A DNA stretch of 64,000 nucleotides from Syntrophomonadaceae bacterium (GCA_018333865.1 JAGXSE010000037.1:94048-158047); one strand, 5' to 3'. Positions 10,201 through 21,532 are shown, counted from the stretch's first letter. The notes: generated by a model not told the origin, from the sequence alone. Numbers and translations: made by a program.

Positions 10201-11744
10201 TCAATTCCCTCTTCACCAGTTAAAAGGGAAAGGTCTGCAGATTGGCCGATGGCAATAATGATCATATCGGCAAGGAGACTTTTGTTAATGCACTCATTAT
10301 ACTTGGGATTAAATCTGCCCTCATGATCAAAGACAGAAATACACTGTTTAAGTTCGATCCCGGTTACCCTGCCCTCTCCCATAAAGGATACTGGTCCCCA
10401 GGAATTATGGATTAATATCCCTTCCTCCAAAGCTTCCTCAACTTCCCATTTGTGGGCTGGCATGTCATCTCTCGTTTCCAGGCAGGCCAGGTGCACTTCC
10501 TCTGCCCCTAAACGCAAAGCAGTCCTGGCAACATCGATTGCAACATTCCCGCCACCGATAACCACTACTTTTTGTCCCACGGCAGGACTGTTGCCAAGTG
10601 CAGCGTCTCTTAAAAACTGCATTCCAGGTACGATTCCGGCTAGCTCCATGCCTGGCAACTGCAACATCCTGCTGTTTTGGAAGCCTACCGCGATCAGGAT
10701 TGCTTCATAGCCCTGTTCCCTTAGTTGCTGAATAGTAAAGTCTTTTCCGATCCTGGTATTAGGTTCAAAATTGATCTGGCCCGCCTTGATGAGATATTCT
10801 GTTTCCTGTCGCACTACTTCTAATGGAAGCCTGTAGCGCGGAATTCCAGCCCGCAACAAGCCACCCGCTTCAGGCAAGGCCTCAAAAACAGTTACCTGAA
10901 AACCTTCTAAGGCCAGGTCCTGAGCAGCAGTAAGACCGCCAGGTCCGCCTCCGATAATGGCGATTTTTCCTTCCCGGGATGGTATCCCCCCTTCGGGGGT
11001 TTTAACTTCACCGGTCCAACCGAAATCAGCTGCCGCTCGTTTTAACCAAGCAATTGCAACAGGGTCGTCATACTGGTTACGATTACACTCAGTCTCACAT
11101 GGATGATGACAGATTCTGCCACAAATGTGGGCAAAGGGCATTCTCCGGCGAATAACCTCCAGTGCCTCAGAGAACTTGCCCTGGGAGATCATAGCTACAT
11201 AGCCCTGAGCATTAGTCTCAGCCGGACAGGCACTCCGGCAGGGAGGAATGCCCCTCTTCTCAATCAGGTATTTGTTTGGGACTGCTTGTGGGAATTGCTT
11301 GAATACAGCTTTCCTATTTCCCATGCCTTCATTAAATTCATTCGGGACTTCAACTGGGCAAGCAGTTTCGCAATCGCCACAGGCTGTGCACTCATTGATG
11401 TCAATGAATCTGGCCCTTTTTTTAATTCTTACAGCATAATTTCCTTCCACGCCTGCAAATTTTTCAACCTCTGAACATGTATGAAGTTCAATATTGGGAT
11501 GACTCAAGGTGTCTGTCATTTTGGGACCCAATAAGCACATGGCACATTCATTAGTTGGAAAGGTTTTATCTAGTTGAGTCATCTTGCCACCAATAGATGG
11601 TTCATCAGTAACCATGTGCACCAGATACCCAGCGTTGGCCAAATCCAAAGCTGACTGCATCCCGGCAATACCGCTGCCCACAACCAGTACTGATCCTACT
11701 GACTTTTGTTCACAGTTTTTATTTTCGTTATCGCACACACACAC
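7263..11744 (-). CDS. hdrA: Giant HdrA fusion: HdrA + NfnB/GltD domain + second HdrA
   Basis: 1493 residues. An N-terminal HdrA part (1-165) has VVGSGIAG and a ferredoxin-like CTACGDCETACP. A glutamate-synthase-small-subunit/NfnB-like domain (about 165-590) has CGRICHHPCETEC, a FAD fingerprint IAIIGGGPGG at 261-270 and an NAD(P) fingerprint VVVIGGGNVAIDVA. The rest of the first HdrA follows (FIQCVGSRD, YCSSICC). From about 940 a second complete HdrA starts (VGVFICHCG, ALVVGGGISG, YCSRTCC) and ends with two [4Fe-4S] motifs (CAACLTCVRVC, CHGCGTCAAECP). It should hold two or three flavins and many clusters, and probably couples NAD(P)H to HdrBC/MvhD and MetFV. The start is a GTG at 11744 just after an in-frame stop, with GGAAAGG upstream. 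The size and triple architecture are unusual. Confidence 0.93.
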   Translation of the reverse strand: MCVCDNENKNCEQKSVGSVLVVGSGIAGMQSALDLANAGYLVHMVTDEPSIGGKMTQLDKTFPTNECAMCLLGPKMTDTLSHPNIELHTCSEVEKFAGVEGNYAVRIKKRARFIDINECTACGDCETACPVEVPNEFNEGMGNRKAVFKQFPQAVPNKYLIEKRGIPPCRSACPAETNAQGYVAMISQGKFSEALEVIRRRMPFAHICGRICHHPCETECNRNQYDDPVAIAWLKRAAADFGWTGEVKTPEGGIPSREGKIAIIGGGPGGLTAAQDLALEGFQVTVFEALPEAGGLLRAGIPRYRLPLEVVRQETEYLIKAGQINFEPNTRIGKDFTIQQLREQGYEAILIAVGFQNSRMLQLPGMELAGIVPGMQFLRDAALGNSPAVGQKVVVIGGGNVAIDVARTALRLGAEEVHLACLETRDDMPAHKWEVEEALEEGILIHNSWGPVSFMGEGRVTGIELKQCISVFDHEGRFNPKYNECINKSLLADMIIIAIGQSADLSLLTGEEGIEVSRSGIIQADPVTLMTGSPGIFVCGDIAHGPKSVVEAVASAHEAAESIKRYLTNTSMDEGREKRKSAEHLGAPNNQLVLAKRRKHQALAPINERIKDFQEVYLGYSPEQAIEEAKRCLNCGICSECLQCVMVCKKLAVHHDQQDQTLDISVGAAVLVPGYELYDAKLSGELGYGIYENVMTSMEFERLLSSTGPTQGHVERPSDSKPPKKIAFIQCVGSRDCARDGSEYCSSICCMYSTKEAIIAREHDSRIEPAIFYLDMRSYGKNFDKYVDAAKNHGVRYVRSMISSIKEDPVTKNLSIRYIANGNLITEEFELVILAIGVKPPAKARELANTFGIELDAYGFAVTHPLDPARSTREGVFVAGVFQGPRDIPETVMNASAAAALAGGLLSPARGSIARGKVYPPERDVSKEEPRVGVFICHCGINIASVVNVPEVLAFAKELPGVYHAEENLYTCSQDSLKKIKDTILENNLNRVVVASCTIRTHQPLFREALREAGLNQFYFEMANIRDQCSWVHRNEPELATVKAKDLLKMAVAKVKTHEALHLHPVPVVPKALVVGGGISGMTAALNMSKQGYQAYIVEKKAHLGGYLSNLRRTLSGENLQSLLTDTINKVMSDKNITVLTNARLDDFTGHQGHFTTTISIGESGKEHVRRMQKLEHGVLIIATGIDEFVPEKYFAGQDDRVLTNTKMEQLLFDGKWNGAGMKQIVMIQCVGSRDEQRKYCSRTCCAQSIKNALEIKRQNPEIEVYILYQDIRTYGFMEKYYKEAREKGVMFIHYTPEQEPKLRSKEIGILEVEIFDASSEKNIILWPDQVVLASATVAPEGINKFASALKLPINEDGFFVETHAKLGPIDFPSAGLFLCGGAHSPKFVAESIYQAQGAVARACTVLSQKNLMVGGVIAVVDEDKCAACLTCVRVCAYGVPSINARFKAEINAVQCHGCGTCAAECPGKAIQLQHYKDDQLQAKVDGLFAEVL

Positions 11745-11800
11745 TCACTACCTTTCCTTCGAGGATAAGGTGATACCTTTGGCATTTTTCCTCAAGCCGT

Positions 11801-12670
11801 TTACGATCCACTCAAGAGATTAAGGGCCTTAACAAGTGGCAAAGGATCAACAATATGCTTATTAAGCCACTGTCGGCTATCTGGTAATCCCATTGCCAGA
11901 CCAACCAATTCAGTAATGAAAAACACGGGCAAGCCACCAGCTTCCTGTCGCATATCAAGATTGGTGAAGCAAAGGGGACAAGCGACAACTAATGAATTAG
12001 CACCAGCCCGGCGAGCCGAATTTGCTATTTCTCCACAAAGCTTGACTACTAATTCTGTCCGGGAAATGGATAGGCTTGCTCCACAACAATCTGTTTTATG
12101 AGACCAGGATACCGGCTCAGCGCCTAATACAGACATCAGGCGATCCATAATTACTGGTTGTTCAGGATTTTCTTCAAAAGAAACAACTTTTGGCGGTCTG
12201 GTGAGCAAGCAGCCATAATATAGAGCAGGTTTCAGTCCTGTTAACGGGTTCTTAATTTTCCCCTTAATAAGTTTCATAGCTTCAGAAGCATATAGGACTT
12301 CCAAGACATGACGCACCCTGATCGTTCCGTGGTAAACTTGCCCCATGATTTCTTGCATTTTAGAATTAAGATGCTGACCGTTAGATTCATCTGACTTGAT
12401 CAAATGATCCACACTTTTTAGCAAATTATAACAAGCAGCACAAGGAGCAATAATGTCGTGGCCTTGCTTTTCGGCCAAAATAAGATTCCGGAGAGGCAGA
12501 GCCTCCGCCAGGAAATCATTTGTCGAATGGGCTGAGGTAGCGCCACAGCAGCTCCAATCGTCAATATCGGCTAACTCAATTCCAAGTATTCGGAAAACGG
12601 CCATGGTAGACAAGTTATACCCCTGTGCCATTGATTCCAGCGAGCAACCGGGATAATAAGCATATTTCAT
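11801..12670 (-). CDS. hdrB: Heterodisulfide reductase subunit B homologue
   Basis: 289 residues with two cysteine-rich CCG domains: YYPGCSLESM...DWSCCGATSA...CAACYNLL, then YYGCLLTRP...TDCCGASLS...CPLCFTNLD. In HdrB these bind two noncubane [4Fe-4S] clusters that reduce disulfides. In acetogen MetFV complexes the true substrate of HdrBC is uncertain. The ATG overlaps the hdrC stop (ATGA), with GGAG 8 bases upstream. Confidence 0.93.
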   Translation of the reverse strand: MKYAYYPGCSLESMAQGYNLSTMAVFRILGIELADIDDWSCCGATSAHSTNDFLAEALPLRNLILAEKQGHDIIAPCAACYNLLKSVDHLIKSDESNGQHLNSKMQEIMGQVYHGTIRVRHVLEVLYASEAMKLIKGKIKNPLTGLKPALYYGCLLTRPPKVVSFEENPEQPVIMDRLMSVLGAEPVSWSHKTDCCGASLSISRTELVVKLCGEIANSARRAGANSLVVACPLCFTNLDMRQEAGGLPVFFITELVGLAMGLPDSRQWLNKHIVDPLPLVKALNLLSGS

Positions 12671-13251
12671 CGGCCTTTCTCCTTTGCGATATGAAAGATT
12701 TTTTGTATTTCCTGTCTCCTCTTAATTCCGTGGGGTATTAACTTCAAGATTCCTTTGGTGAACATCTTTAGTCCCAATGAAGAATCTTGCATATAGGTCC
12801 TGGTCTTAAGCTTATAACGCACCATCATCCCCAGTTCATATACCCGACCGAAACTTTGCACCGAATCAAGAAAAGCGCCGTGAAATGCCGGGATATTTTT
12901 ATCTGCTGGGGTGCTTGTTTCTAAAGACATTTTTTTAAGAATATCATTGATCCTTGAGATATCAATGTCATTAGGGCAGCGTGAATGACAGGTTTTACAG
13001 GACACGCAAACCCACATGGTATTAGACATGATTAGTTCATCTTTCAATCCTAACTGAATATAACGGACAACCTGACTTGGGTGAACATCCATCGCAAATT
13101 CCATTGGACATCCGCCTGAGCATTTAGTGCACTGAAAACAACGGCTGATAGGTACTGCGCACTTTTCCTCCATTTCTGCCAAAAAAGAATAAGAAGGCAT
13201 CACCTTGATGGGTCTTGCCTCACAGGCCCCAGGGTATTCCAAAAGCCTCAC
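12667..13251 (-). CDS. hdrC: Heterodisulfide reductase subunit C homologue
   Basis: 194 residues with two [4Fe-4S] motifs, CFQCTKCSGGCP and CVSCKTCHSRCP, the hallmark of HdrC, which wires HdrA to HdrB. The start is a GTG at 13251 or a TTG three codons later; both have a GAGG-type ribosome binding site. An 82-base AT-rich gap separates it from acsE without a terminator, so I treat it as the same transcript. Confidence 0.9.
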   Translation of the reverse strand: MRLLEYPGACEARPIKVMPSYSFLAEMEEKCAVPISRCFQCTKCSGGCPMEFAMDVHPSQVVRYIQLGLKDELIMSNTMWVCVSCKTCHSRCPNDIDISRINDILKKMSLETSTPADKNIPAFHGAFLDSVQSFGRVYELGMMVRYKLKTRTYMQDSSLGLKMFTKGILKLIPHGIKRRQEIQKIFHIAKEKGR

Positions 13252-13333
13252 CTCTTTTCCTGAAAATAAAATAAAATAACATTAGCAATTAAAACACAAT
13301 TATTTATAAGCCTTGCTGTGATAAAATTTTAAC

Positions 13334-15123
<1,790 letters not shown>

Positions 15124-15190
15124 TGCCTCCACTCCTTTTCTAACTGGCAAAAAACCATGCCCGACGAATGTATAGCAATTGCCTTGCTCT

Positions 15191-15943
15191 TTATAAACCG
15201 CATTTTTTTAAGATTTCTTCTATTGCACCAACTGCGGAAGATTCCGCAGGCAAATAAAACAAGGCTTTATTAGAAACATCGTATTCAACAACAAGGGGAT
15301 CCAATGGCACAGCGCCGATTAATTCAATACCTGTTGCTTTGATTTCGTCCGCCAATTTTTCGATGCTATCAGCAACAGTCTTGGTAATTACCAAATAAAT
15401 TTTTTCCACCTTTATTTCCATGTTCAAAACCAGCTGATAAACCCGCCCGGCCGAGCGTACACCTCGGACCGAAGAATCGCTGATAATGAACAGGTGATTA
15501 ACTGCAGGGATAGTGCGTCGGCTGATGTGCTCTAAACCAGCTTCGTTATCCGCAATTAAAAAATCATAATTGTTGCCTAACACCTCTACCTGCTTGCGCA
15601 GCAAATCATTAGGGTAACAATAACACCCTGGGCCTTGGGGCCCTCCCATAACAAGCAAGTCAAAATGCTCTGCTTCTACTAAAGCTTGAAAAAGTTTATA
15701 CTCAATAAATTTATCTTTTGTCATCCCTGCAGGTACTGCTTTTGGATTCTTGACATCATCCAAAATATCGGCAATGGATGCAGTCACTTTTACCCCAAGA
15801 GCTTCATTAAGATTTGAGTTAGGATCAGCATCTACAGCCAATACGCTGCCTTTTTGCGAATTAACCAAATAACGGATAACAAGAGCGGCAAATGTGGTCT
15901 TGCCTGTTCCGCCTTTTCCTGCTACTGCAATGGTGACTGGCAA
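15191..15943 (-). CDS. cooC: CooC/AcsF-type ATPase for CODH/ACS maturation
   Basis: 250 residues, MinD/ParA-like P-loop ATPase with the deviant Walker [15 protein letters not shown], a second motif [14 protein letters not shown], and [10 protein letters not shown] with the CxC used by CooC proteins for dimeric metal binding. Its role is nickel insertion into CODH or ACS. It starts at a TTG at 15943 with AAAGGAG upstream. It is the only CooC-like gene in a cluster with two CODHs and two ACSs, so it may serve more than one client. Confidence 0.9.
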   Translation of the reverse strand: MPVTIAVAGKGGTGKTTFAALVIRYLVNSQKGSVLAVDADPNSNLNEALGVKVTASIADILDDVKNPKAVPAGMTKDKFIEYKLFQALVEAEHFDLLVMGGPQGPGCYCYPNDLLRKQVEVLGNNYDFLIADNEAGLEHISRRTIPAVNHLFIISDSSVRGVRSAGRVYQLVLNMEIKVEKIYLVITKTVADSIEKLADEIKATGIELIGAVPLDPLVVEYDVSNKALFYLPAESSAVGAIEEILKKCGL

Positions 15944-15958
15944 AAAACCATCTCCTTT

Positions 15959-17875
15959 CTAATTTGTGTTTATAACTTTAACCGATGGAAAAAGATTCAA
16001 GTCTGTATGGGGCAGGAACATGGCTGCTACAAACTCCTCCATAAAATTGTTGTCTGAAGATAGTTCGATATAGGTCATCATTTTGCCAATTCTCTCTGTC
16101 TCTTGAAAAGCCTCTCTTGATAACAGAGATAGTTGGGCCCCTTTTACTGAGGTATTCCCAACAAATTCATATTTATCGTGACTGATATCAGGCAACAAAC
16201 CGATTTCTATTGCATCTTCAATGTTGAGATAATTGCCAAAACCTCCGGCAATCATAATTTTGTCAACCTGTGAGAGATCCATCTGTACAGCTTTGAGGAG
16301 ACTCTGGATGCCTGCAAAAATAGCTCCTTTTGACCTGATTACATTTTTGATATCACCCTCGGTTAAGACAATGTCTTTGCCGCACTCAGTTTCTTGTGCC
16401 CATACCAGAACAAATTCCATACCTTCACTGTTTTTTCTTAATCTTGAAGTCTTTGCATCACTGTTAAACTTTCCAGTCCGGTCGATTAAACCGGCCTGTC
16501 GCAGTTTGGCAATGCTATCGATCAAACCAGAGCCACAAATACCCATGGGTTGTCGGTCGCCAATAGTCTTGATAAATACTTCCAAAGTATTCCGATCAAT
16601 CAGAACTCTTTCAATGGCCCCCTTCATTGCCCTCATGCCAAAGGTTATGCCGCCCCCTTCAAAAGCAGGTCCTGCGGAACATGCACAACACATCAGCCAA
16701 TCCTTGTTGCCTAACACAATTTCCCCGTTTGTACCGATGTCAATGAACAAAACTGTTTCTTCCCTCTTAGCCATTTCAGTCGCCAATACGCCTGAGACAA
16801 TATCACCGCCAACATAGCTTGCAACGGAGGGCATACAAAAGACCCGGGCATTCTCATTAAGATCCAGGCCAATTTCAGCAGCAGTTACCGGCAAATAATC
16901 AGTAATTACAGGAACATAAGGATCCAGGCGAATATATTTTGGCGAGAGGCCTAAGAAAAAATGTTCCATGGTGGTATTCCCAGCCACTACTGCTACATAG
17001 AGATCCTTCTTGCATGCGTTGTTACGGCTAAAAATTTTTTCCAGCAAATTATTAATAGTGTTGATCACTGCCTGATGCAGCTTTTGCAACCCATTAGTTT
17101 CGGAGGTGGCAAAAATCATCCGGGATATAACGTCATCTCCGTATAGAGCCTGCTTATTATAGGTTCCCGTTTGGTCAACAACCTGGCCGGTAACCATATC
17201 GACCAGCCATAAAACTACTGTAGTAGTGCCAATATCTATAGCTAAGCCGTAGGCTGGAGTTTCAGAGTGCCCAGGTTCGATGCGGACTATTTCGGATGTG
17301 GAGCCATTTAGAGAAACCAGGGTGACTGTGATTCTCCAGTCTCCTTGCCGTAACGTCTCGGTTAACATCCTCATGCCGGCTAAACTGATCGTGATATCTT
17401 TTTCCACTCTGTATTTTTTGATTTCGTTTTTCACGCGAACCCAGTCACTGGTATTTTCTTCTCTTGTCGGGGGCTTCAGCTCTAAAAAAAGTTTTGTGCA
17501 TAATGGTTTAAAGGCAAAGCCTTTTGTCAAGTCATATTTTTTTTCTGCTAAGAGTACAGGGCTTTTCCCCAATAACACTTGATGTTCAACCAGGCGGGAA
17601 TCTTTCGGGACTTCAATAACTAAATTACCTGCAACCCTGGCCTGGCATGCTATCACATAGCCTTGCTCTCTCAGTTTTAATGATATTCTGCTCTCATTCC
17701 GGTAGTCGATTTTTCCTTGTTTCAGTTTTACTGCACAACGGCCACAAGTACCGATAGCACCGCAAGTGCTCTTAAGCTCAATCCCTGCTAGCGCAGCAGC
17801 TTGAAGTATTGTGGTGCCAGGCTCTACCAATACCGCAACATCATCGGGATAAAACGCAACAAAATACTTGTTCAA
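15959..17875 (-). CDS. acsV: Reductive activator of the corrinoid protein (RACo/AcsV)
   Basis: 638 residues. The N terminus is a plant-type [2Fe-2S] domain (CGAIGTCGRCAVKL, then a fourth Cys in YVIACQARV). A linker and a large ASKHA ATPase domain follow, with YGLAIDIGTTTVVLWLVD, VLFIDIGTNGEIVLG and IMIAGGFGNYLN. The family re-reduces accidentally oxidised Co(II) corrinoid in an ATP-dependent way. The start is a TTG at 17875 with GGAG 9 bases upstream. It sits between acsC and cooC, as in Moorella and Carboxydothermus, and is the only activator for two corrinoid protein sets. Confidence 0.93.
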   Translation of the reverse strand: MNKYFVAFYPDDVAVLVEPGTTILQAAALAGIELKSTCGAIGTCGRCAVKLKQGKIDYRNESRISLKLREQGYVIACQARVAGNLVIEVPKDSRLVEHQVLLGKSPVLLAEKKYDLTKGFAFKPLCTKLFLELKPPTREENTSDWVRVKNEIKKYRVEKDITISLAGMRMLTETLRQGDWRITVTLVSLNGSTSEIVRIEPGHSETPAYGLAIDIGTTTVVLWLVDMVTGQVVDQTGTYNKQALYGDDVISRMIFATSETNGLQKLHQAVINTINNLLEKIFSRNNACKKDLYVAVVAGNTTMEHFFLGLSPKYIRLDPYVPVITDYLPVTAAEIGLDLNENARVFCMPSVASYVGGDIVSGVLATEMAKREETVLFIDIGTNGEIVLGNKDWLMCCACSAGPAFEGGGITFGMRAMKGAIERVLIDRNTLEVFIKTIGDRQPMGICGSGLIDSIAKLRQAGLIDRTGKFNSDAKTSRLRKNSEGMEFVLVWAQETECGKDIVLTEGDIKNVIRSKGAIFAGIQSLLKAVQMDLSQVDKIMIAGGFGNYLNIEDAIEIGLLPDISHDKYEFVGNTSVKGAQLSLLSREAFQETERIGKMMTYIELSSDNNFMEEFVAAMFLPHTDLNLFPSVKVINTN

Positions 17876-17909
17876 CTAAGATCACTCCAGCATTATTTAC
17901 CACAATAAG

Positions 17910-19262
17910 TCAGGATGCAAACTGGTTTTTTGCAAAGGGTACTATGCCGGAAGCTTCTCTTGGCCCTACTATAACATTCCAGCCGGTAACCTCCTCCAGT
18001 TTACCCTTTAAAACAGCTACGGAACCAGGAATAATAAGCTTCCTATGCGATACCTTGCCTTCAACCTCAAGTTTTTTCATCACGCTAGCTATTTTATCTG
18101 CATCAAACTTTCCATCAGCATAAGCAGTTAACACTGAAAGTCCATCGGTATCTACGGATATGATATAACTCGGAATCCTGCTTGTCTCGACTTCTCCCTC
18201 AACTAAAAAATACGTCAAAGAAAAATTTGTGGTAACATAAACAGGAGACTCTGCATTAACCGCACCAATTGCATGAAGTTTTTGTTCTACCTTGATCGGT
18301 ACTTGCGGATCAGTATAAAGGTTTTGTCTCCAGGTCAGCAAGGGTAAAAGTTGTTCACTGGCAAATGTTTTTATAAATACCAGACTGGCATATTTGGCAA
18401 TAAAATTTGCTGCTTGCACAGCTTCTGCCAAGGGATCGCTTTCTGTGGTAAAGGCGATGAGCGGATAACCAAAGTTGCGAAATCGCTTAGTGATCGCTAA
18501 ACGCCTGATTTGGGTAAAATGGGCAATTGCCTTTGAAGTCTCGCGGACACCAGGATCTATTACTAATTGTTTATGGCCCAGGGCAACTATCTTTTCAACC
18601 AGTTCCGATAGCGCATCCAGGCCATTGGCAACTACAGCCAGCGGGCAGTTGTTGGTTTTAGCAAGGCCTGTCATTTTTTCGTAGTTTAAATTGTTGGCAG
18701 CATATAATAAAGGTTTTTGCAGCCCAGCTACTTCTAAAGCTGCGGCCATATTTTCAACGTCGTCCGAGATTAAGACTAAAGGCTTGCCAGAGAGAGATGC
18801 AACTTTAACAGCTTTGACAAAAGATCCCTGATCACCGGAGGTGTTTTTAATTGCAATAAACTGTGTTTTATACTCCAATCCGACTCTTTGCCATGATTGA
18901 TTTGCGATAGCGGAGATTCTTTCTTCCAGGGCATGATCGTTATCGTCCAGCTGGATAGCGATAGCTGTTTCCTGATAAAATTTCTTGTCATGACGGAAAA
19001 GCTCGGTTTCGCCACCTAGTTCATAAGCTGCAGCACCATTACCAATTGTAATTTTAGCAATCGGAGGGGCGGAAGCCGATGCCAAAACTGCTCTTGCTTC
19101 ATCTGTAACGTAAGGGCAGGAATCCAAGGAGGCCTTTCCACTGGCCAGATTCATGGCAAAGGCTAGGCAGGTAGGTGGACCACATTCGCCACAATTTTTT
19201 TTAGGAAGCTGTTTATAGATTTCCAACCCAGTTAAACCCATTGCTCCTATTATTCCTTTCAT
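17910..19262 (-). CDS. acsC: Corrinoid iron-sulfur protein large subunit AcsC (copy 1)
   Basis: 450 residues. The N-terminal CNGCxxPTC-like motif (NCGECGPPTCLAF...DSCPYV) binds the [4Fe-4S] cluster that keeps the cobamide reduced. A TIM barrel and a C-terminal cobamide-binding domain follow, ending NVIVGPREASGIVPFAKNQF. It carries the methyl group to the A-cluster of ACS. The ribosome binding site is weak, so translation may depend on coupling. Its partner is acsD at 14143-15123. Confidence 0.93.
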   Translation of the reverse strand: MKGIIGAMGLTGLEIYKQLPKKNCGECGPPTCLAFAMNLASGKASLDSCPYVTDEARAVLASASAPPIAKITIGNGAAAYELGGETELFRHDKKFYQETAIAIQLDDNDHALEERISAIANQSWQRVGLEYKTQFIAIKNTSGDQGSFVKAVKVASLSGKPLVLISDDVENMAAALEVAGLQKPLLYAANNLNYEKMTGLAKTNNCPLAVVANGLDALSELVEKIVALGHKQLVIDPGVRETSKAIAHFTQIRRLAITKRFRNFGYPLIAFTTESDPLAEAVQAANFIAKYASLVFIKTFASEQLLPLLTWRQNLYTDPQVPIKVEQKLHAIGAVNAESPVYVTTNFSLTYFLVEGEVETSRIPSYIISVDTDGLSVLTAYADGKFDADKIASVMKKLEVEGKVSHRKLIIPGSVAVLKGKLEEVTGWNVIVGPREASGIVPFAKNQFAS

Positions 19263-19321
19263 GACACTTATTAGAGGTTGAGCCCTCAGGATTAAATTTA
19301 AAAGCTCTCTAAAACCTCAAA

Positions 19322-21505
19322 TTAGATTAAGGGATCCATATTGAAAGCTGGGTGTCCTTTCTCCTCTAAAAACGGAAGAATTTCTTCGACTGTTACACCG
19401 ATGGTTTCATCCGCAATTTTATCAATAAATTCTTCCCCTAAACCTTCTTCAATACTGCGACGGATAAAATCCTCATGCAAAAACTCTTTTAATGACTTGG
19501 GCATCCAGACAATTCGCCCCAGACCACCGTCAGCCTTAAGAAACTTGCGGGATAGGAGGTAGGAGCGACCAATTCCCATGAAACCAGGTGTCTGCACACC
19601 GCCACCGACCAATCCGGCCAGGGTAGAGAAGGTCATTCCGGACGGCGTATTGCCGGCATAATCACGGGTTGTAATCATGAGCCCATTCGCCTCCGGTACA
19701 ATAGCCAGAATTGCTTCAAAACAGCCGCAAGAAGTCATTGGCTTGTCCATCAATGTATACAGGTTAACCTCTTCTACGTTGCGGTTGGAAGTCTCGGCAA
19801 CATAATCGTTAACCTCCTGCCACATCCCGCGCTCAAGGTCAATTGGCTTATTTTTTCTAACCGGTCTGTTTGGGCCGTTCGGGTCGATTTCATAAGAAGC
19901 CCTGGCATCGAGCCAGCTGACCGCACCACAAAGGCCCACCCGCTCAGGGGAAACAATACAGACATGGTTTGGCGCGAACGACTGGCACAGAGTACAGGAA
20001 TACAGGACATCTACCACTTCATCGGTTAAGCCCTTAAGGCGAGCATCTCTGGCTTTATAACGATCCCTGGCCACAGTGAGCATCTGTTCCACTTTTTCCC
20101 TGTCTGTTAACAGGATCACCTCTACCCGGTCCACAATAGCCGGGAAGTCGTTTTTGAACTTGGCTACCAGTATTTCACCTAGATGGCGGAGGTTAAATCC
20201 TTTGGTTCTGGCTTCCTTGGAAATACGGAGCCAGCACAGATCCCGCTGCGCTACGTGCCAGAGTCCCTCGCCGTAGTTGACAAAATAGTGAATGCGTCTT
20301 TCCAGCACGCTCTCAAAATCTTCCTGCATTTTGCGGCCAAAGATTTTAACAATAATGCCTAAGGGCAATTTCCCGCCTTCAGGTAGTTCATCAAGGTCTG
20401 GTCCAAGCAAGGTAACCCTGCCGTCTGTAATCTCCCCCTCCTGTACCATTTGCACCAACTCAAAGGCCGGCGTGCGTCCCCCGCCAAATTCCACGAACAT
20501 TTCATCCTTACGGATGGTTTCACCTTCGAAGGATGGGCCATAGTTTACCGGGATGGGTATTTCTACAATTTTAAGCTTGATGCCCCGCAGTTCCAGACAA
20601 TAACTTACGATATTCTCGTAATCGGGATGAGACACATACCAACCAGGAATTTCTTCTTCCAGTTTTGTATCACAGATGACAGGAAATCCGAGGAAAATGG
20701 CCGCAAAATGGGCAGCAACCTGAACATCATCGATTCCCCCAAGGTGTAAAACGAAAGCATTTACCCGCCGATGCTGGTAGCTTCGATGTTCTTCACGCAG
20801 ACCGGGAGCAATGCCGCCAAAAGCCATGCCGGCCCGCAGCGCATAGTTTACAGCATGAATAACCTGGGTAAAATTGCCCAGAGGAAAAGCTATATAGTCC
20901 ACACCCAGCTTCATGTTCTGCTCCAGCAGCTGTTCGATTACCTCATTAACGAGGAAAATCATCATTCCTTTTGACTGCAGTTCCTGAATAATCTTAGCGG
21001 CAGCTTCGCTGGTGCGGGCTTTCCCGATGATAATAGCCTGCCCTGGAATGGTCCAATCTACTAGTTGAATGCCGAATTTACGCAAGAAAGGGTCACCCAA
21101 AAATCCAGTCCAGGGTGACACGTGAGGCTTGGCACCACGAAGATAACGCAAGGCCTCGACAATCTCGGCGGCATAGGCTGTCGCCTCACCACATAAAAGA
21201 GCGTTAGATAAATTCAGTTCCTCTTTCAGTTGGGAGCGCATCCTGTTTAAAATTGGCGGCAACTCGCCTAGACGGGTGACTTTCTCACCCGAAAGACATG
21301 TGATTACCGGCAAAAAATACGCCGTATCCGGAAAAGACACCGGCTCGTTTTGCCCATAGCAGCGAATGGCTTGGCTTAGCAAAATCTCCGCATAACCGGT
21401 AGCGATAATTGCCCCGTTTAAGGCGCGGCCAAACAGTTTGTGGGGAGATTTTCCCAAGGTAGAGAGTGCGTCACTGTAAATTTCCTCAAAGGCAGTCGTT
21501 GGCAT
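19322..21505 (-). CDS. acsB: Acetyl-CoA synthase, bacterial type, AcsB
   Basis: About 727 residues, the full length of bacterial ACS, so all three domains are present, including the N-terminal CODH-docking and CO-tunnel domain (residues 1-310) missing from the archaeal type. A-cluster ligands are visible in CTLCQSFAPNHVC...GLCGA...TSCGCFEAI. It joins CO, a methyl group and CoA into acetyl-CoA. I set the ATG at 21505 (GAAGGGAG upstream); a start at 21526 lacks a site. It lies 27 bases downstream of the CODH fusion gene, as expected for stoichiometric subunits. Confidence 0.95.
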   Translation of the reverse strand: MPTTAFEEIYSDALSTLGKSPHKLFGRALNGAIIATGYAEILLSQAIRCYGQNEPVSFPDTAYFLPVITCLSGEKVTRLGELPPILNRMRSQLKEELNLSNALLCGEATAYAAEIVEALRYLRGAKPHVSPWTGFLGDPFLRKFGIQLVDWTIPGQAIIIGKARTSEAAAKIIQELQSKGMMIFLVNEVIEQLLEQNMKLGVDYIAFPLGNFTQVIHAVNYALRAGMAFGGIAPGLREEHRSYQHRRVNAFVLHLGGIDDVQVAAHFAAIFLGFPVICDTKLEEEIPGWYVSHPDYENIVSYCLELRGIKLKIVEIPIPVNYGPSFEGETIRKDEMFVEFGGGRTPAFELVQMVQEGEITDGRVTLLGPDLDELPEGGKLPLGIIVKIFGRKMQEDFESVLERRIHYFVNYGEGLWHVAQRDLCWLRISKEARTKGFNLRHLGEILVAKFKNDFPAIVDRVEVILLTDREKVEQMLTVARDRYKARDARLKGLTDEVVDVLYSCTLCQSFAPNHVCIVSPERVGLCGAVSWLDARASYEIDPNGPNRPVRKNKPIDLERGMWQEVNDYVAETSNRNVEEVNLYTLMDKPMTSCGCFEAILAIVPEANGLMITTRDYAGNTPSGMTFSTLAGLVGGGVQTPGFMGIGRSYLLSRKFLKADGGLGRIVWMPKSLKEFLHEDFIRRSIEEGLGEEFIDKIADETIGVTVEEILPFLEEKGHPAFNMDPLI

Positions 21506-21532
21506 ACTTTTTCTCCCTTCGCCCAATTTCCG

